Shown: positions 9,381-17,373, counted from the first letter of the stretch. The stretch: DNA of 64,000 nt from an uncultured Campylobacter sp. (GCA_934728065.1 CAKVDW010000002.1:1-64000); one strand, 5' to 3'. Numbers and translations are program-made. Notes: a model not told the origin generated them from the sequence alone.

Positions 9381-9616
9381 ATGCTGATATATGGTTATAT
9401 CTACGCTTTATATTTGTTTTGATAGACACCTATATACTTTTCAATATTCATTGTATCAAAGAGATTCGCTACGGTGTGCCTTTATTTTTGCTCTTTTTAT
9501 TCTCAGCAGCCTTAGCTCTTACTTGGTTTCATTTTATCAGCGCGACTTTAGCAATTTTAAGCACTTTGTGTTTATATGTGCAAATTTTAAGGCTTAAATT
9601 CGCTAAAAAATCATAG
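9353..9616 (+). CDS. Hypothetical small membrane protein
   Basis: The frame gives up to 87 residues, with two or three hydrophobic segments (LYLRFIFVLIDTYILF, PLFLLFLFSAALALTWF, ATLAILSTLCLYVQIL) and a basic C-terminus (RLKFAKKS). The first possible start is a GTG at 9353 inside the preceding gene; the true start may be a downstream alternative codon. It overlaps the CxxCH gene by 28 bases, as expected for translational coupling, and would place a membrane anchor beside the putative haem protein. No family recognised. Confidence 0.5.
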   Translation: MFIVPQSTIDADIWLYLRFIFVLIDTYILFNIHCIKEIRYGVPLFLLFLFSAALALTWFHFISATLAILSTLCLYVQILRLKFAKKS

Positions 9617-9617
9617 T

Positions 9618-10751
9618 TTAAAATTCAAAATTTCCACCAAGTTGAATGGCGAAATATCTTGGGTATCTCTTATCTTTCACTTTTACCTCTTTTGTGCCAA
9701 CAGCAAGCCCAAATTCCAAAAGCCCAACACCCATACCAAAGGAAAGTATAGCCCCATTATCTTGTCGCAAATCTCTTGCTATACCCCATCTTGTATCGAC
9801 AAAAAGATTATGCGTTTCAAGTCCGAGTCCTAGCTTTTGGGATTTTTGTTGTGGCTCTCCATAAGGAGAAAGCATAGAATTTTCGCTTAAATCTATATCG
9901 CTAGCTATGGTAAAATACTCATAAAAATCATAAGCTATGCCCAGCCTTGCTTGCGGATGTAAGGTTAATTTACCATTTTTAAAGTCAAATTTTGGGGTGT
10001 TGAGGTTTTTCCCAACTACACCTAAGGTAAAGCCGGGAATATGTATGGGCGTATATGCAAAACCGACATCAAGACCAACATTTGACGCTAAATCAGCATT
10101 TGAACCCTTAAGTGTCTTTTGAATGTCGTCCTTTATGCTGGTTCTGTTGTCCGTAGTCAGCAAAAGACGAGAGGTTTGAGAATTAAATAAATTCATTAAT
10201 TTAACAGCCGTTCCCCAGCTCAACTGCCCCGCTAAAGTATCCACAGAAAAAGCATAAGACAAAGGAATTTCCATAATATCAACCCTTCTTATGTTAAAAT
10301 GAACGCTATTTCCTATGCTGGTTTGTCCAGTCGGCACAGAACCTGTAAAATTTGAAGCCACATAAATGCTTTGAGCAAAACCTATGCCAAAATTTCCATA
10401 AGGAAAAAGCTTTGGTGCTTTTAATGCCCAAGCACCTTTAATTTTCGCGCTGACATAATTATTTTCAAGCAACCCATTAAAAGCAGCAATATCTTGAATG
10501 TTATCAAGTTTATAATCAAAAACATCAAGAATATTTTTTTCATAAAAGTCTCCACCCAAACCATAACCAAACCTCGCATTTTCATTAGAGGATGTTAGGG
10601 CTGGGTTATAAAATACGGCATAAGGATTATGTTGCATAGCAACACCAACACCACCCATAGCCATAGACCTGTGTCCATATTCATTAAATTCTAAAGCATT
10701 TGCTGTCAAACAAATCAATGCTCCTGCAAAAATTTTAAAGATAACCTTCAT
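9618..10751 (-). CDS. TraF-like outer-membrane beta-barrel protein
   Basis: The 377-residue protein has a signal peptide (ending TANA). The repeated amphipathic strands and the motif YGHRSMAMGGVGVAMQHNPYAVFYNPAL match the conjugal-transfer TraF / FadL-type outer-membrane protein superfamily annotated in many campylobacters. It ends in an aromatic FAIQLGGNFEF, typical of the C-terminal beta-signal for outer-membrane insertion. Despite the family name nothing here points to conjugation; a hydrophobic-compound or structural porin role is equally possible. It is convergent with the preceding small genes and has its own -10 element. Confidence 0.7.
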   Translation of the reverse strand: MKVIFKIFAGALICLTANALEFNEYGHRSMAMGGVGVAMQHNPYAVFYNPALTSSNENARFGYGLGGDFYEKNILDVFDYKLDNIQDIAAFNGLLENNYVSAKIKGAWALKAPKLFPYGNFGIGFAQSIYVASNFTGSVPTGQTSIGNSVHFNIRRVDIMEIPLSYAFSVDTLAGQLSWGTAVKLMNLFNSQTSRLLLTTDNRTSIKDDIQKTLKGSNADLASNVGLDVGFAYTPIHIPGFTLGVVGKNLNTPKFDFKNGKLTLHPQARLGIAYDFYEYFTIASDIDLSENSMLSPYGEPQQKSQKLGLGLETHNLFVDTRWGIARDLRQDNGAILSFGMGVGLLEFGLAVGTKEVKVKDKRYPRYFAIQLGGNFEF

Positions 10752-10782
10752 ACTCTATCCTTATTTTATCTATTTAAACTGC

Positions 10783-10788
10783 ATTATA
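10783..10788 (-). promoter_or_regulatory. Predicted -10 element for the TraF-like gene
   Basis: TATAAT on the minus strand (context GCTATAATGC), about 32 bases upstream of the ATG at 10751. Confidence 0.5.
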
Positions 10789-10816
10789 GCTTATTTTTTC
10801 AAAACTTAAGCAAATA

Positions 10817-11251
10817 CTATGCCAAAAATAAAATTTTGGCTAAAATAAGAGCTAAAAGGCAAATCACAAGAGCAATGTGGTGATAATAATGCTTAAATGG
10901 GTCTGGTTTTTTAAGTATAAATATATAATAAAATGAAATGGGAGCAAAAACAAAAAGTAAAGAAACAAGAGCGATTTTAAGCCAAAGTATTTTTTGAAAT
11001 TCATTCTGCCAAAAACCTAAATCCTCGCCAAGATAAAAATTCGCTAAAATCACCCCGCTTAAAAGTAGCAACAAAAAAGCAGGCGCAAAAAGCATAATGC
11101 TTGGCTTTAAAATCTCTCTTTTTAATTCTTTAAAATCGGTGTCATTGCGTTTTTTCTTAAAGGCACTAAAAACAAAAATATCATAAATCAAATAGCCAAC
11201 AACAATAGCGGCACAAAAAAGATGAATAGTTTGAATGATGAAATAGAACAT
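10817..11251 (-). CDS. Four-helix inner-membrane protein of unknown function
   Basis: The 144-residue protein contains four strongly predicted transmembrane helices. These start around residues 4 (FIIQTIHLFCAAIVVGYLIY), 50 (PSIMLFAPAFLLLLLSGVIL), 87 (ILWLKIALVSLLFVFAPI) and 124 (IALVICLLALILAKILF), with a lysine-rich loop after the first. The arrangement resembles CopD/DUF2269-like small membrane proteins, which often carry conserved histidines in the helices (HLF in helix 1, HHIAL in helix 4). A minus-strand TATAAT at 11322-11327 could be its promoter. Confidence 0.65.
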   Translation of the reverse strand: MFYFIIQTIHLFCAAIVVGYLIYDIFVFSAFKKKRNDTDFKELKREILKPSIMLFAPAFLLLLLSGVILANFYLGEDLGFWQNEFQKILWLKIALVSLLFVFAPISFYYIFILKKPDPFKHYYHHIALVICLLALILAKILFLA

Positions 11252-11404
11252 AATTTTGCCTTTTTTAAATTTATCAGTCTTATAAAATTTATAATCAAAA
11301 ATCTCAGTTTAATCAAAATTTATTATAATCTAAAACGCATTCAATTTTGTTGATTTGTGTTAAAATTTTTGAATTTTTTAAAGGATTTGTTTTTTTGTTT
11401 TTAA

Positions 11405-11420
11405 AGTTTCACAAGAAACA
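11405..11420. other. parS-like palindrome 2 (degenerate)
   Basis: AGTTTCACAAGAAACA matches the ParB consensus TGTTTCACGTGAAACA at 13 of 16 positions. It lies in the intergenic space before the duplicated small membrane-peptide gene. Confidence 0.4.
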
Positions 11421-11441
11421 TTGATTTTGCAAAATCAAAAT

Positions 11442-11540
11442 TTATTTCTTTTCGCTTTTTAACACCACGGTTATCCCTGCAAGTCCTATCGCCACCACGC
11501 CCACGATGAAAATCAACTCGCCTATGTCTAAAAGTGTCAT
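11442..11540 (-). CDS. Small membrane peptide (second copy, island end)
   Basis: The 32-residue peptide begins [20 protein letters not shown] and ends VLKSEKK: one transmembrane helix with a basic tail. It is a diverged duplicate of the peptide encoded at 18556-18654, identical over the first 20 residues except one (L for I at position 3). Its ATG overlaps the stop of an rlmN 3' fragment exactly as the other copy overlaps rlmN. The orthologue in C. jejuni (Cj1714, downstream of Cj1713/rlmN) has no known function to my knowledge. Duplicated together with the rlmN tail, presumably during formation of the island. Confidence 0.75.
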   Translation of the reverse strand: MTLLDIGELIFIVGVVAIGLAGITVVLKSEKK

Positions 11541-11630
11541 TTTTGTGTCCTTTCTTTGAGCTGTCCGCACGCTGCGTTTATGTCAAGCCCCTTGGCTTTG
11601 CTAAACCGTGCAAGTGATACCATTCTTTGC
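11479..11630. repeat. Island-flanking direct repeat, left copy
   Basis: Aligns by eye, at roughly 90 percent identity with a few small indels, to 18593-18740. It contains most of the small membrane-peptide gene and the last ~30 codons of rlmN, in the same orientation. Outside these limits the two regions diverge. Confidence 0.85.
11537..11630 (-). pseudogene. rlmN 3'-end fragment
   Basis: The frame ends [18 protein letters not shown], nearly identical to the C-terminus of the intact RlmN at 18651 ([18 protein letters not shown]). A one-base indel alters the frame just upstream, and the catalytic domain is absent. The remaining 224 bases up to 11854 show no convincing gene but contain a parS-like palindrome. 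This is a non-functional duplicate marking the left edge of the island. Confidence 0.85.
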
Positions 11631-11783
11631 CTGAATTTATGGGGATTTGTCTTGTTTGTGGGTGTAGTGAAAGGCAAATTTTCACAAAGACAAAAAACAG
11701 TGTAGGAGCGTGAATTTTCAATTTTTCGCAATGCTTGAAATTTAATACTCATCAGTTTGCCCGTAAGGGCAGGGCAGCAAATT

Positions 11784-11799
11784 TGTTTCATATGAAACA
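11784..11799. other. parS-like palindrome 3
   Basis: TGTTTCATATGAAACA, identical to the sites at 8846 and 20310. It lies in the non-coding stretch between the rlmN fragment and the first island gene. Confidence 0.6.
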
Positions 11800-11854
11800 A
11801 AAATTCAAATTTTTGCGGACGAGTCAAAAGCAAAGGGCAATCAAAATTCAAAGT

Positions 11855-12322
11855 CTAGCAGGAATTTTGTTGTCTTACTATCTTAACCTTGCCACCGCCC
11901 AAATCAATAAGCGTGTAATGCTCATCGCCACAACCATACTCATATTCAATGTGAATTTTTAACAATTTTTCATTTTTCCATTCATAGCGAGCGATATTTT
12001 CTAGCTTTACCCCGTCAATCACCCCATCAGTAACGCTACGCGTGTGATTTTTCATCGGCAACGCTTGTAAAAGAATTTTCTTGTATTGCTCGCTATCAAG
12101 CAAAAGTCGCTGATAAGCTTGCTCTATATTTTGCGCCTCTATGATGACGATAGAAGGCACTCCGCAACTATCCACATCGTTTTTAGGGTCTAGTTCAATG
12201 TCCGTTTGGCTCTTGCTTGTGATTTTTTCAAACCGACAATCCGCATCCTCCCATTTTAAATTTTCAGCAAACGCCACTTGTGTTAAAAACGCCACTAAAA
12301 TCGCTAAACTTAATTTTTTCAT
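11855..12322 (-). CDS. Exported hypothetical protein (island)
   Basis: The 155-residue protein has a clear signal peptide (MKKLSLAILVAFLTQVAFA). The mature part contains cysteines at DADCRFEK, VDSCGVPS, YGCGDEH and the C-terminal QQNSC, suggesting disulfides in the periplasm. The start at 12322 is chosen over an upstream in-frame ATG because it directly begins the signal peptide and is preceded by AAGGGGAA. Last gene of the same-strand island series; its start lies 17 bases after the preceding gene. No family recognised. Confidence 0.75.
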   Translation of the reverse strand: MKKLSLAILVAFLTQVAFAENLKWEDADCRFEKITSKSQTDIELDPKNDVDSCGVPSIVIIEAQNIEQAYQRLLLDSEQYKKILLQALPMKNHTRSVTDGVIDGVKLENIARYEWKNEKLLKIHIEYEYGCGDEHYTLIDLGGGKVKIVRQQNSC

Positions 12323-12338
12323 TTCGCATTCCCCTTTT

Positions 12339-12698
12339 TTATTCACAATTTCGCAGTCTCATTTCTTGCACAACCTTGTGGTCTTTTACAATGGTAAGTT
12401 CTGTGTAATTTTCACGGACTCTATCGAATGCTACGCTGTATGTATAGCCCTTATTCTCAAATAAATAGCCAGAAAAATCCCTTAAATCCACGACTACCCT
12501 GCCTTTAAGCGTGATAAACTCGTCATTTTTTTTGTTTAGCCCGATATACGCAACCTTATCACAGGCTATATCGCCTTCTTCACACAATTCAATGATTTTT
12601 ATACAAAATGTGTCATTTTCACAAGTGCATTTTTGGTTAAATGGCTCTGCGCACAAAACACTTTCCAAAAGGCAACATATCAATACTAACTTTTTCAT
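12339..12698 (-). CDS. Exported small cysteine-containing protein, paralogue A
   Basis: The 119-residue protein has a signal peptide (MKKLVLICCLLESVLCA). The mature domain holds CDKVAYIGLNKKNDEFITLKG, a core seen in small exported proteins of several proteobacteria with the pattern CDKVxYxGxxKxxGxxITLKG. It is clearly paralogous to 16989-17333, sharing the signal region, the FCIKIIELC segment, the CDKVAYIGLNK core and the C-terminal cysteine. Function unknown. Overlaps the ankyrin gene by four bases, indicating one operon. Confidence 0.8.
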   Translation of the reverse strand: MKKLVLICCLLESVLCAEPFNQKCTCENDTFCIKIIELCEEGDIACDKVAYIGLNKKNDEFITLKGRVVVDLRDFSGYLFENKGYTYSVAFDRVRENYTELTIVKDHKVVQEMRLRNCE

Positions 12699-13237
12699 TT
12701 TTTACTACTTCTCCCTTGCAAAATTTTAAGCATTTTGTTATCAGGTTCGCGTTCGCAACCACAGCGTTTAGCTAGTGAAATCGCACTTTTTTCGTCATTT
12801 TTTATATACGGATTCGCACCTTTTTGCATAAGCAATTTTGCAATTTCATAAATCTTATCGTTGCCCTCGCACTCAAGCGACATAATCTCACAATTCATAA
12901 CTACTGCTGTCATCAGTGGTGTATTACCATTATCTTCGCGCATATTGACATCGAAATTGCCATTTTTTATCAAATATAGTGCTATGTCAAAACGCCCACT
13001 ATACACGCTATAAGCAAATGCGCTACTGCTACCACAATCCGTTTTATTGACATTTACGCCACTTTTTAAAACTTGCTTTATTCTCTCAATATCGCTTTTT
13101 GTTGCCTCTATATCACTTTGCCATATAGCTTCGCATAGTTGTTTTTTGTTTGAATTATCCGCAGATTCGCTTAAATCCTGCGAATCAGCCCACACAATGA
13201 CACAAAAAAATAAAATCGCTAAACCTAACTTTTTCAT
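12695..13237 (-). CDS. Exported ankyrin-repeat protein
   Basis: The 180-residue protein has a signal peptide (MKKLGLAILFFCVIVWA) and about three ankyrin repeats. Recognisable segments are IKQVLKSGVNVNKTDCGSS, FDIALYLIKNGNFDVNMRED/NGNTPLMTAV, and IAKLLMQKGANPYIKNDEKS. Ankyrin repeats bind proteins. Periplasmic ankyrin proteins in other bacteria include immunity proteins against delivered toxins and oxidative-stress partners, but nothing here identifies the ligand. Cysteines in the mature region suggest disulfides. Part of the island's tightly packed series. Confidence 0.85.
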   Translation of the reverse strand: MKKLGLAILFFCVIVWADSQDLSESADNSNKKQLCEAIWQSDIEATKSDIERIKQVLKSGVNVNKTDCGSSSAFAYSVYSGRFDIALYLIKNGNFDVNMREDNGNTPLMTAVVMNCEIMSLECEGNDKIYEIAKLLMQKGANPYIKNDEKSAISLAKRCGCEREPDNKMLKILQGRSSKK

Positions 13238-13259
13238 TTTATGTCCTTTTGAATCTGCA

Positions 13260-13676
13260 TTATTGTTTCACGCACGATTCTAGCTTGTCGGCTAGATTGC
13301 GCGGGAATATTAACTCCACTTCTTGAATAGTATCAATAAGCGTTTTTGTGCCAAAATCATATTCTACCCAGCCTATCGTGCCTGTGCCTTGAAACTCTTT
13401 AGAATCGCTATCCATAAATAGCTTTGCTACAATCTGTCTTTCATCAATGCTATCAAACATAAACGCCAAACCATCTTTAAACGATTCCACGCTTTTATTA
13501 TAGCCACTCGCCCACATCGCAAAATCAAAGCTACTCTCTTTGACAAGCGAAATAAAAATATCCGCACATTGCGGAGGTAGCTCACCATTGCTAAAGTAAT
13601 ATGTATTTGCATTTTTTGCATTTGCAAATACACTACACGCAACTACCAAAACGATAAATCTAAGTAATTTTTTCAT
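13260..13676 (-). CDS. Exported hypothetical protein (island)
   Basis: The 138-residue protein has a signal peptide (MKKLLRFIVLVVACSVFANA). Its mature domain of about 118 residues is acidic, has a PPQCADIFISLVKESS segment and a C-terminal LESCVKQ, so one disulfide is possible. No family recognised. It starts the operon-like run 13676 to 11855. A near-palindrome GATTCGTGTGAATC lies upstream at 13704-13717. Confidence 0.7.
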   Translation of the reverse strand: MKKLLRFIVLVVACSVFANAKNANTYYFSNGELPPQCADIFISLVKESSFDFAMWASGYNKSVESFKDGLAFMFDSIDERQIVAKLFMDSDSKEFQGTGTIGWVEYDFGTKTLIDTIQEVELIFPRNLADKLESCVKQ

Positions 13677-13741
13677 TTTTTACATTCCTTTTATTTTGAT
13701 TTCGATTCGTGTGAATCTTATTTGTAAATATCGCCCCGAGA

Positions 13742-13978
13742 TTATGCCTTGTAAGCGTAGATTAGGATTTGGGATTGTATTATTTCATACAAAAGGCGAT
13801 ACTTGCCGATTCGTAATCGATATTTGTGCGATTCGCCCTGCAATGGCTTAATATCAAGGTTGTTTTCAAAAGGATTTTGCGCGATTTGCTCTAATGCAAA
13901 AATAAATTTCGCGCTTACTTCAGGGTGTGAGTGTAAAAACTTCCGCACTTCCTTATTCATTTCTACTTTATAGCTCAT
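13742..13978 (-). CDS. RelE/ParE-family toxin
   Basis: The 78-residue protein starts MSYKVEMNKEVRKFLHSHPE and ends with the family's hallmark strand series (KPLQGESHKYRLRIGKYRLLYEI then ILIYAYKA). RelE-type members cleave mRNA on the ribosome, while ParE-type members poison gyrase; the sequence does not decide. The start at 13978 is chosen because it follows the antitoxin gene with a four-base ATGA overlap; upstream in-frame residues lack toxin similarity. It probably stabilises the island. Confidence 0.85.
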   Translation of the reverse strand: MSYKVEMNKEVRKFLHSHPEVSAKFIFALEQIAQNPFENNLDIKPLQGESHKYRLRIGKYRLLYEIIQSQILIYAYKA

Positions 13979-14199
13979 AGCCCAAGATCTTTTTTGACAG
14001 ATTCTAGGCTGTAAGTTTCCCCGCGCTCTAGTTCTTTTCGTGCCTTTTTCCACGCTTTATAGTCCGCTTTGGTTTCAATAGGGAGTTTTTCGCTTTTAGA
14101 TTCAGCAGATTCACGCACTTCACGCACACCTTTTAGCAGGCGAATCGCGCTTATAATCTCGCGTTTATTTTTATCGCTGATTTGCACTTGGATTGTCAT
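13975..14199 (-). CDS. Antitoxin partner of the RelE/ParE-type toxin
   Basis: The 74-residue protein precedes and overlaps the toxin gene, the usual antitoxin position. Its N-terminal strand (MTIQVQISDKNKREIISAIRLL) fits a small DNA-binding or dimerisation element. The charged C-terminus (DYKAWKKARKELERGETYSLESVKKDLGL) fits the toxin-wrapping tail seen in RelB/Phd-like antitoxins. Autoregulation at the -10 element at 14232 is plausible. Exact antitoxin family not assigned. Confidence 0.8.
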   Translation of the reverse strand: MTIQVQISDKNKREIISAIRLLKGVREVRESAESKSEKLPIETKADYKAWKKARKELERGETYSLESVKKDLGL

Positions 14200-14231
14200 T
14201 TTTTATCCTTTATTTTTTAGATTCACACGCT

Positions 14232-14237
14232 ATTATA
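14232..14237 (-). promoter_or_regulatory. Predicted -10 element for the toxin-antitoxin operon
   Basis: TATAAT on the minus strand in the context TTTTGCTATAATAGCG. The same TTTTGCTATAAT string precedes the gene at 14244-15206. Confidence 0.5.
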
Positions 14238-14243
14238 GCAAAA

Positions 14244-15206
14244 TTACTTACACGACACTTTTAGCTGTGAGCTATGGATATAGCCAAAAATTGCCTTGCT
14301 AACATCGATAAAATTAACATTTCTATCTTGCATAATCTCTATGTTAGGCAGATAAAATACTTTTACCCATTCTTTTTTACCTCTCATAAGTTGCTCTAGC
14401 AATTCATCGCTTTTATCTGCAAGATAAATCCTGCCTTTTTCTTTGCCACAGCGCATATCTTTGGCGTGTATTTTGGCAATAACATTGCCATTTGGTTTAT
14501 CGCGAAGATTCACAAAGCTATCTTTAGAATTGTAGTGCATTGTAAGCAGACTAAATCCACTGCCTATATCGTCTTTAAAATGATTATATTTGCCCAAATA
14601 ATAGCAATCGTGTCTGTCATCTACACAACCTTCCCATTCATAATATCTATGTATGTAAGATTGTATATATTCCGCGTTTGAAAAGGGCGTAGCCTCTATA
14701 AGTGTGGCTTTTGTATATAAATCATTATTCATATAGCCATATTTATGCAAATATTTGTAATCTTTTATTTTTATTTTTGCCATTATGCCTACGCCACCTA
14801 AAGTGCGCTTTTGCAATGGTTGTGGCAAAAGCGTATTATCAGCTGTAAGCAAAACAGCCTCAGCTGAACTAGGCTTACCAAACCACCGAGCAGGCAAGTG
14901 AAAATTCTTATCCAAGACAAGATACACTATATCGCCAAACTTCGATTCCTCACGCACTAACATACCGCTCACTTCTAACTCGCCTTCAAAGCAAATATAG
15001 CCCTCATCTAAATCCTCTTTGCTTTGGCACTTTATCTCTTTCAATTTGCTTTCGGCATTGTTTTCAATGGGTGCTTGTGTGCTTTGTTTTAGCCTATCTT
15101 TCCACTCTACATATACCGAAAAATCAAATCCACCACTAAAAAGCTGTCCCCCATATACAAAGGCTACAAACGCTATGATTTTTACTATTTTGGGTAATGT
15201 TTTCAT
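14244..15206 (-). CDS. Exported protein with C-terminal SH3-like domain
   Basis: The 320-residue protein has an N-terminal hydrophobic signal (MKTLPKIVKIIAFVAFVYGG). The C-terminal bacterial SH3-like domain spans about residues 230-318: DSFVNLRDKPNGNVIAKIH, then EWVKVFYLP and FGYIHSSQLKVSC. Such domains often target peptidoglycan. The middle region (CFEGELEVSGMLVREESKFGD) resembles no family I can name. Paired cysteines (EGCVDDRHDCYY) suggest oxidation in the periplasm. The same SH3-like signature recurs in 15920-16981, so two island proteins may act at the cell wall. Confidence 0.75.
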   Translation of the reverse strand: MKTLPKIVKIIAFVAFVYGGQLFSGGFDFSVYVEWKDRLKQSTQAPIENNAESKLKEIKCQSKEDLDEGYICFEGELEVSGMLVREESKFGDIVYLVLDKNFHLPARWFGKPSSAEAVLLTADNTLLPQPLQKRTLGGVGIMAKIKIKDYKYLHKYGYMNNDLYTKATLIEATPFSNAEYIQSYIHRYYEWEGCVDDRHDCYYLGKYNHFKDDIGSGFSLLTMHYNSKDSFVNLRDKPNGNVIAKIHAKDMRCGKEKGRIYLADKSDELLEQLMRGKKEWVKVFYLPNIEIMQDRNVNFIDVSKAIFGYIHSSQLKVSCK

Positions 15207-15234
15207 TTTTTACCATTCTTTTTTATTTTTTTAG

Positions 15235-15252
15235 ATTCACGCGTGAATTATA
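15235..15252 (-). promoter_or_regulatory. Predicted -10 element overlapped by a 14-bp palindrome
   Basis: Minus-strand TATAAT at 15247-15252 precedes the SH3-like gene and directly abuts the perfect palindrome ATTCACGCGTGAAT (15235-15248). A palindrome touching a -10 element is a plausible repressor operator; related GATTCAC/GTGAATC words recur at other island promoters. Confidence 0.45.
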
Positions 15253-15319
15253 GCAAAACTCTATGCGTTTCGATTCACACCAAATTCACGCAAATCTAAA
15301 TTGCAAATTCGCGCTAGAT

Positions 15320-15910
15320 TTATGGCAAAATCATAATCTTTGTGCCAACTTTGATGCTCTCATACAGCTCTTTGATTTCATCATTTAGCACCGCGATACA
15401 GCCATCTGTCCAATCGCTCGCAATGTAGCTTAACTTCCCCAAAAATCCAAGCCCATTACGCAATCCGTGAATCTTTATATCGCCTCCCGCACTCACGCCA
15501 CGCGCCTTTGCCTGTGCTAAATCCGCGCTATTTGGATAAGAAATGCCAAGATTAAGATAAAAGCGCGATTTTGGATTTTTGCTATCGATGAGATAAAGCC
15601 TCTCAGGCGTCTTGCTATCGCCCTCTTGTGTTTTGTGCCCTTGCGGATTGCCACCTAGTGCGATATGATAGGTTTTGGCGACATAGATTTCGCCGTTTGT
15701 AGAATCTTTTGCCAACACTTTTAGCGTTCTATTGCTTTTTTCGACAAGTAGCGAATCGATTGTATTGCCTTTGAGCGCGTAGTCCAGAGAATGCAAATCG
15801 CTTTGATTTGCATTTAAAATTTTCGCGCTTATAACCGCACCAAAAGCCATAGCAACCGCCACGACAATTAAAATCGCTAAACTTAACTTTTTTATTTTTT
15901 TCACTCCCAT
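15320..15910 (-). CDS. L,D-transpeptidase (YkuD domain) protein
   Basis: The 196-residue protein has a membrane anchor or uncleaved signal (KIKKLSLAILIVVAVAMAFGAV). It contains a YkuD catalytic domain: the HALGGNPQGHKTQEGDSKTPE-type substrate segment (here HIALGGNPQGHKTQEGD), IHGLRNGLGFLG with the catalytic histidine, and the nucleophile motif SDWTDGCIAV. Such enzymes form 3-3 peptidoglycan cross-links, attach proteins to the wall, or trim peptide stems. In Campylobacter and Helicobacter relatives, YkuD enzymes influence cell shape. Its place beside SH3-like wall-targeting proteins points to cell-envelope function for the island. Confidence 0.85.
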   Translation of the reverse strand: MGVKKIKKLSLAILIVVAVAMAFGAVISAKILNANQSDLHSLDYALKGNTIDSLLVEKSNRTLKVLAKDSTNGEIYVAKTYHIALGGNPQGHKTQEGDSKTPERLYLIDSKNPKSRFYLNLGISYPNSADLAQAKARGVSAGGDIKIHGLRNGLGFLGKLSYIASDWTDGCIAVLNDEIKELYESIKVGTKIMILP

Positions 15911-15919
15911 TTTGCAATT

Positions 15920-16981
15920 TCATTCACCAAAATCAATCTGTGATTTATGGATAAATCCCGCTTTTGCGTCCTTTGTCTTGAGCGTATTTGGCGGGAAATA
16001 AATCACTTTATGCCATTTTGCTTCTTTATCATACTTATCAAACATATCAATCTTTTGATTTTGATTAAATCCTAGCAAACGCGTTTGCGGGACTTCTATC
16101 ACTAAAATATCACTAAAATCTTTTTTGTAGATTCGCGCTATAATCGCACCATTTGGGGATTCTCGCAGATTTACAAAATCATCGTTTGTTTTAAGCTGAA
16201 ATACCTTTAAAGCATTCGCGCTTATCATTTCTGCTTCTAAATATTGCTCTAATGCTTCGTATTTCTTTTCGCTTAATTTTTTGATAAATTTAATATTATC
16301 AGCGACAAGATAGCTTCCATTGCTACACGCAGAATAGTCTGCTATCAAAGCTATATCTTGCTGTTGATTGCTCCAAACATCGCTTATATATCCGCTCATA
16401 TTTGCCACTTCAAACTCCACTTCATAGCTCGCCTCCCCAGCAAATCCATCAAGCAGCCATTTGGGAATCTTTGCTAATACTTCTTTTTGATTGCGCGAAG
16501 TGGGCTTTATCTGCAAATTACTATATGTTAAAAATTTCATTTCAGTTAAGAATAAATCCTCATTTTCAAATGAAACATCCATAGGAATATCATCGCAACC
16601 TTCAAAATATGTGTAGCTTGGCTTAATAGTAAGTGTGCCTTTTAGCTTAATGGTGGCTTTTAGGCGATAGGGACAAGTTTTTTGGGCTTCATTGTCAAAG
16701 CAAGTCCATTTCGCGACTTTTTGCCCTTTGTCATTTGTGATGATTTCATACCACAAAGGCGTGAAGTGCTTTTTAGCAAAAGCAAGTCTTGCCAAAGCAT
16801 CAGGTGAATCATCATAATAAAGAGCTTTGGCTAAAAATTGTAGCCAATATTCATTTTCTTCTTTTTTGATTTGCTCTAATCTTTCTAAACTAATAATATC
16901 CTCATCCTCTGCCACCGCTATATTTGCCAAAAAGCAAAGACATAGAATCACTAATATTTTGCTTACATTTTGCATTTTCAC
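15920..16981 (-). CDS. Exported protein with C-terminal SH3-like domain, second member
   Basis: The 353-residue protein has a signal peptide (MKMQNVSKILVILCLCFLANIAVA). Its C-terminal region has DDFVNLRESPNGAIIARIYKKD, then AKWHKVIYFPP and AGFIHKSQIDFGE: the same SH3-like layout as the protein at 14244-15206. The central part contains a SCxxA/CPYRLKATIKLKG segment and several aromatic strands; no known family. It ends ten bases before the L,D-transpeptidase gene and follows paralogue B by seven bases, so it belongs to one transcript. Confidence 0.75.
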   Translation of the reverse strand: MKMQNVSKILVILCLCFLANIAVAEDEDIISLERLEQIKKEENEYWLQFLAKALYYDDSPDALARLAFAKKHFTPLWYEIITNDKGQKVAKWTCFDNEAQKTCPYRLKATIKLKGTLTIKPSYTYFEGCDDIPMDVSFENEDLFLTEMKFLTYSNLQIKPTSRNQKEVLAKIPKWLLDGFAGEASYEVEFEVANMSGYISDVWSNQQQDIALIADYSACSNGSYLVADNIKFIKKLSEKKYEALEQYLEAEMISANALKVFQLKTNDDFVNLRESPNGAIIARIYKKDFSDILVIEVPQTRLLGFNQNQKIDMFDKYDKEAKWHKVIYFPPNTLKTKDAKAGFIHKSQIDFGE

Positions 16982-16988
16982 ATCCCTT

Positions 16989-17333
16989 TTATTTGCAACT
17001 CTGCAATTTCATTTTTTGCATAAGTTTATTGCCCTTGTAAATCAGTAGCGAATCATCGCGCGTTATATGGTAAGTGTAGCCTTGATTTGCAAACTCATAT
17101 CCAGCATATTTGAAAGCCTTTATTGCCTTGCCTTTAAGAGTGATAAATTCGCCACTTTGCTTATTTAACCCAATATATGCGACTTTATCGCAGGATATAT
17201 CGCCCTCACCACAAAGCTCAATGATTTTTATCCAAAATGTGTCATTTTGAAAGGTGCATTGTTCGTCATAAGGCACAAAATCCGCCCATAAAACACTTGC
17301 CAAAAGGCAACATATCAATACTAACTTTTTCAT
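16989..17333 (-). CDS. Exported small cysteine-containing protein, paralogue B
   Basis: The 114-residue protein has signal peptide MKKLVLICCLLASVLWA. It shares the core FWIKIIELCGEGDISCDKVAYIGLNK and the C-terminal MKLQSCK with paralogue A at 12339-12698. The tail YHITRDDSLLIYKGNKLM matches the strand-rich end of the wider exported family. Two copies 4 kb apart in one island indicate an old duplication or paired specificities, as seen in immunity-gene arrays. Function unknown. Confidence 0.8.
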   Translation of the reverse strand: MKKLVLICCLLASVLWADFVPYDEQCTFQNDTFWIKIIELCGEGDISCDKVAYIGLNKQSGEFITLKGKAIKAFKYAGYEFANQGYTYHITRDDSLLIYKGNKLMQKMKLQSCK

Positions 17334-17373
17334 TTTACCCTTTCAACATGCGAATTTAAAATTACGCTTTAAA

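Noticed and set aside
13263..13278. TGTTTCACGCACGATT half-match to parS
   Set aside because: The right arm is not palindromic and it lies at the 3' end of a coding sequence.
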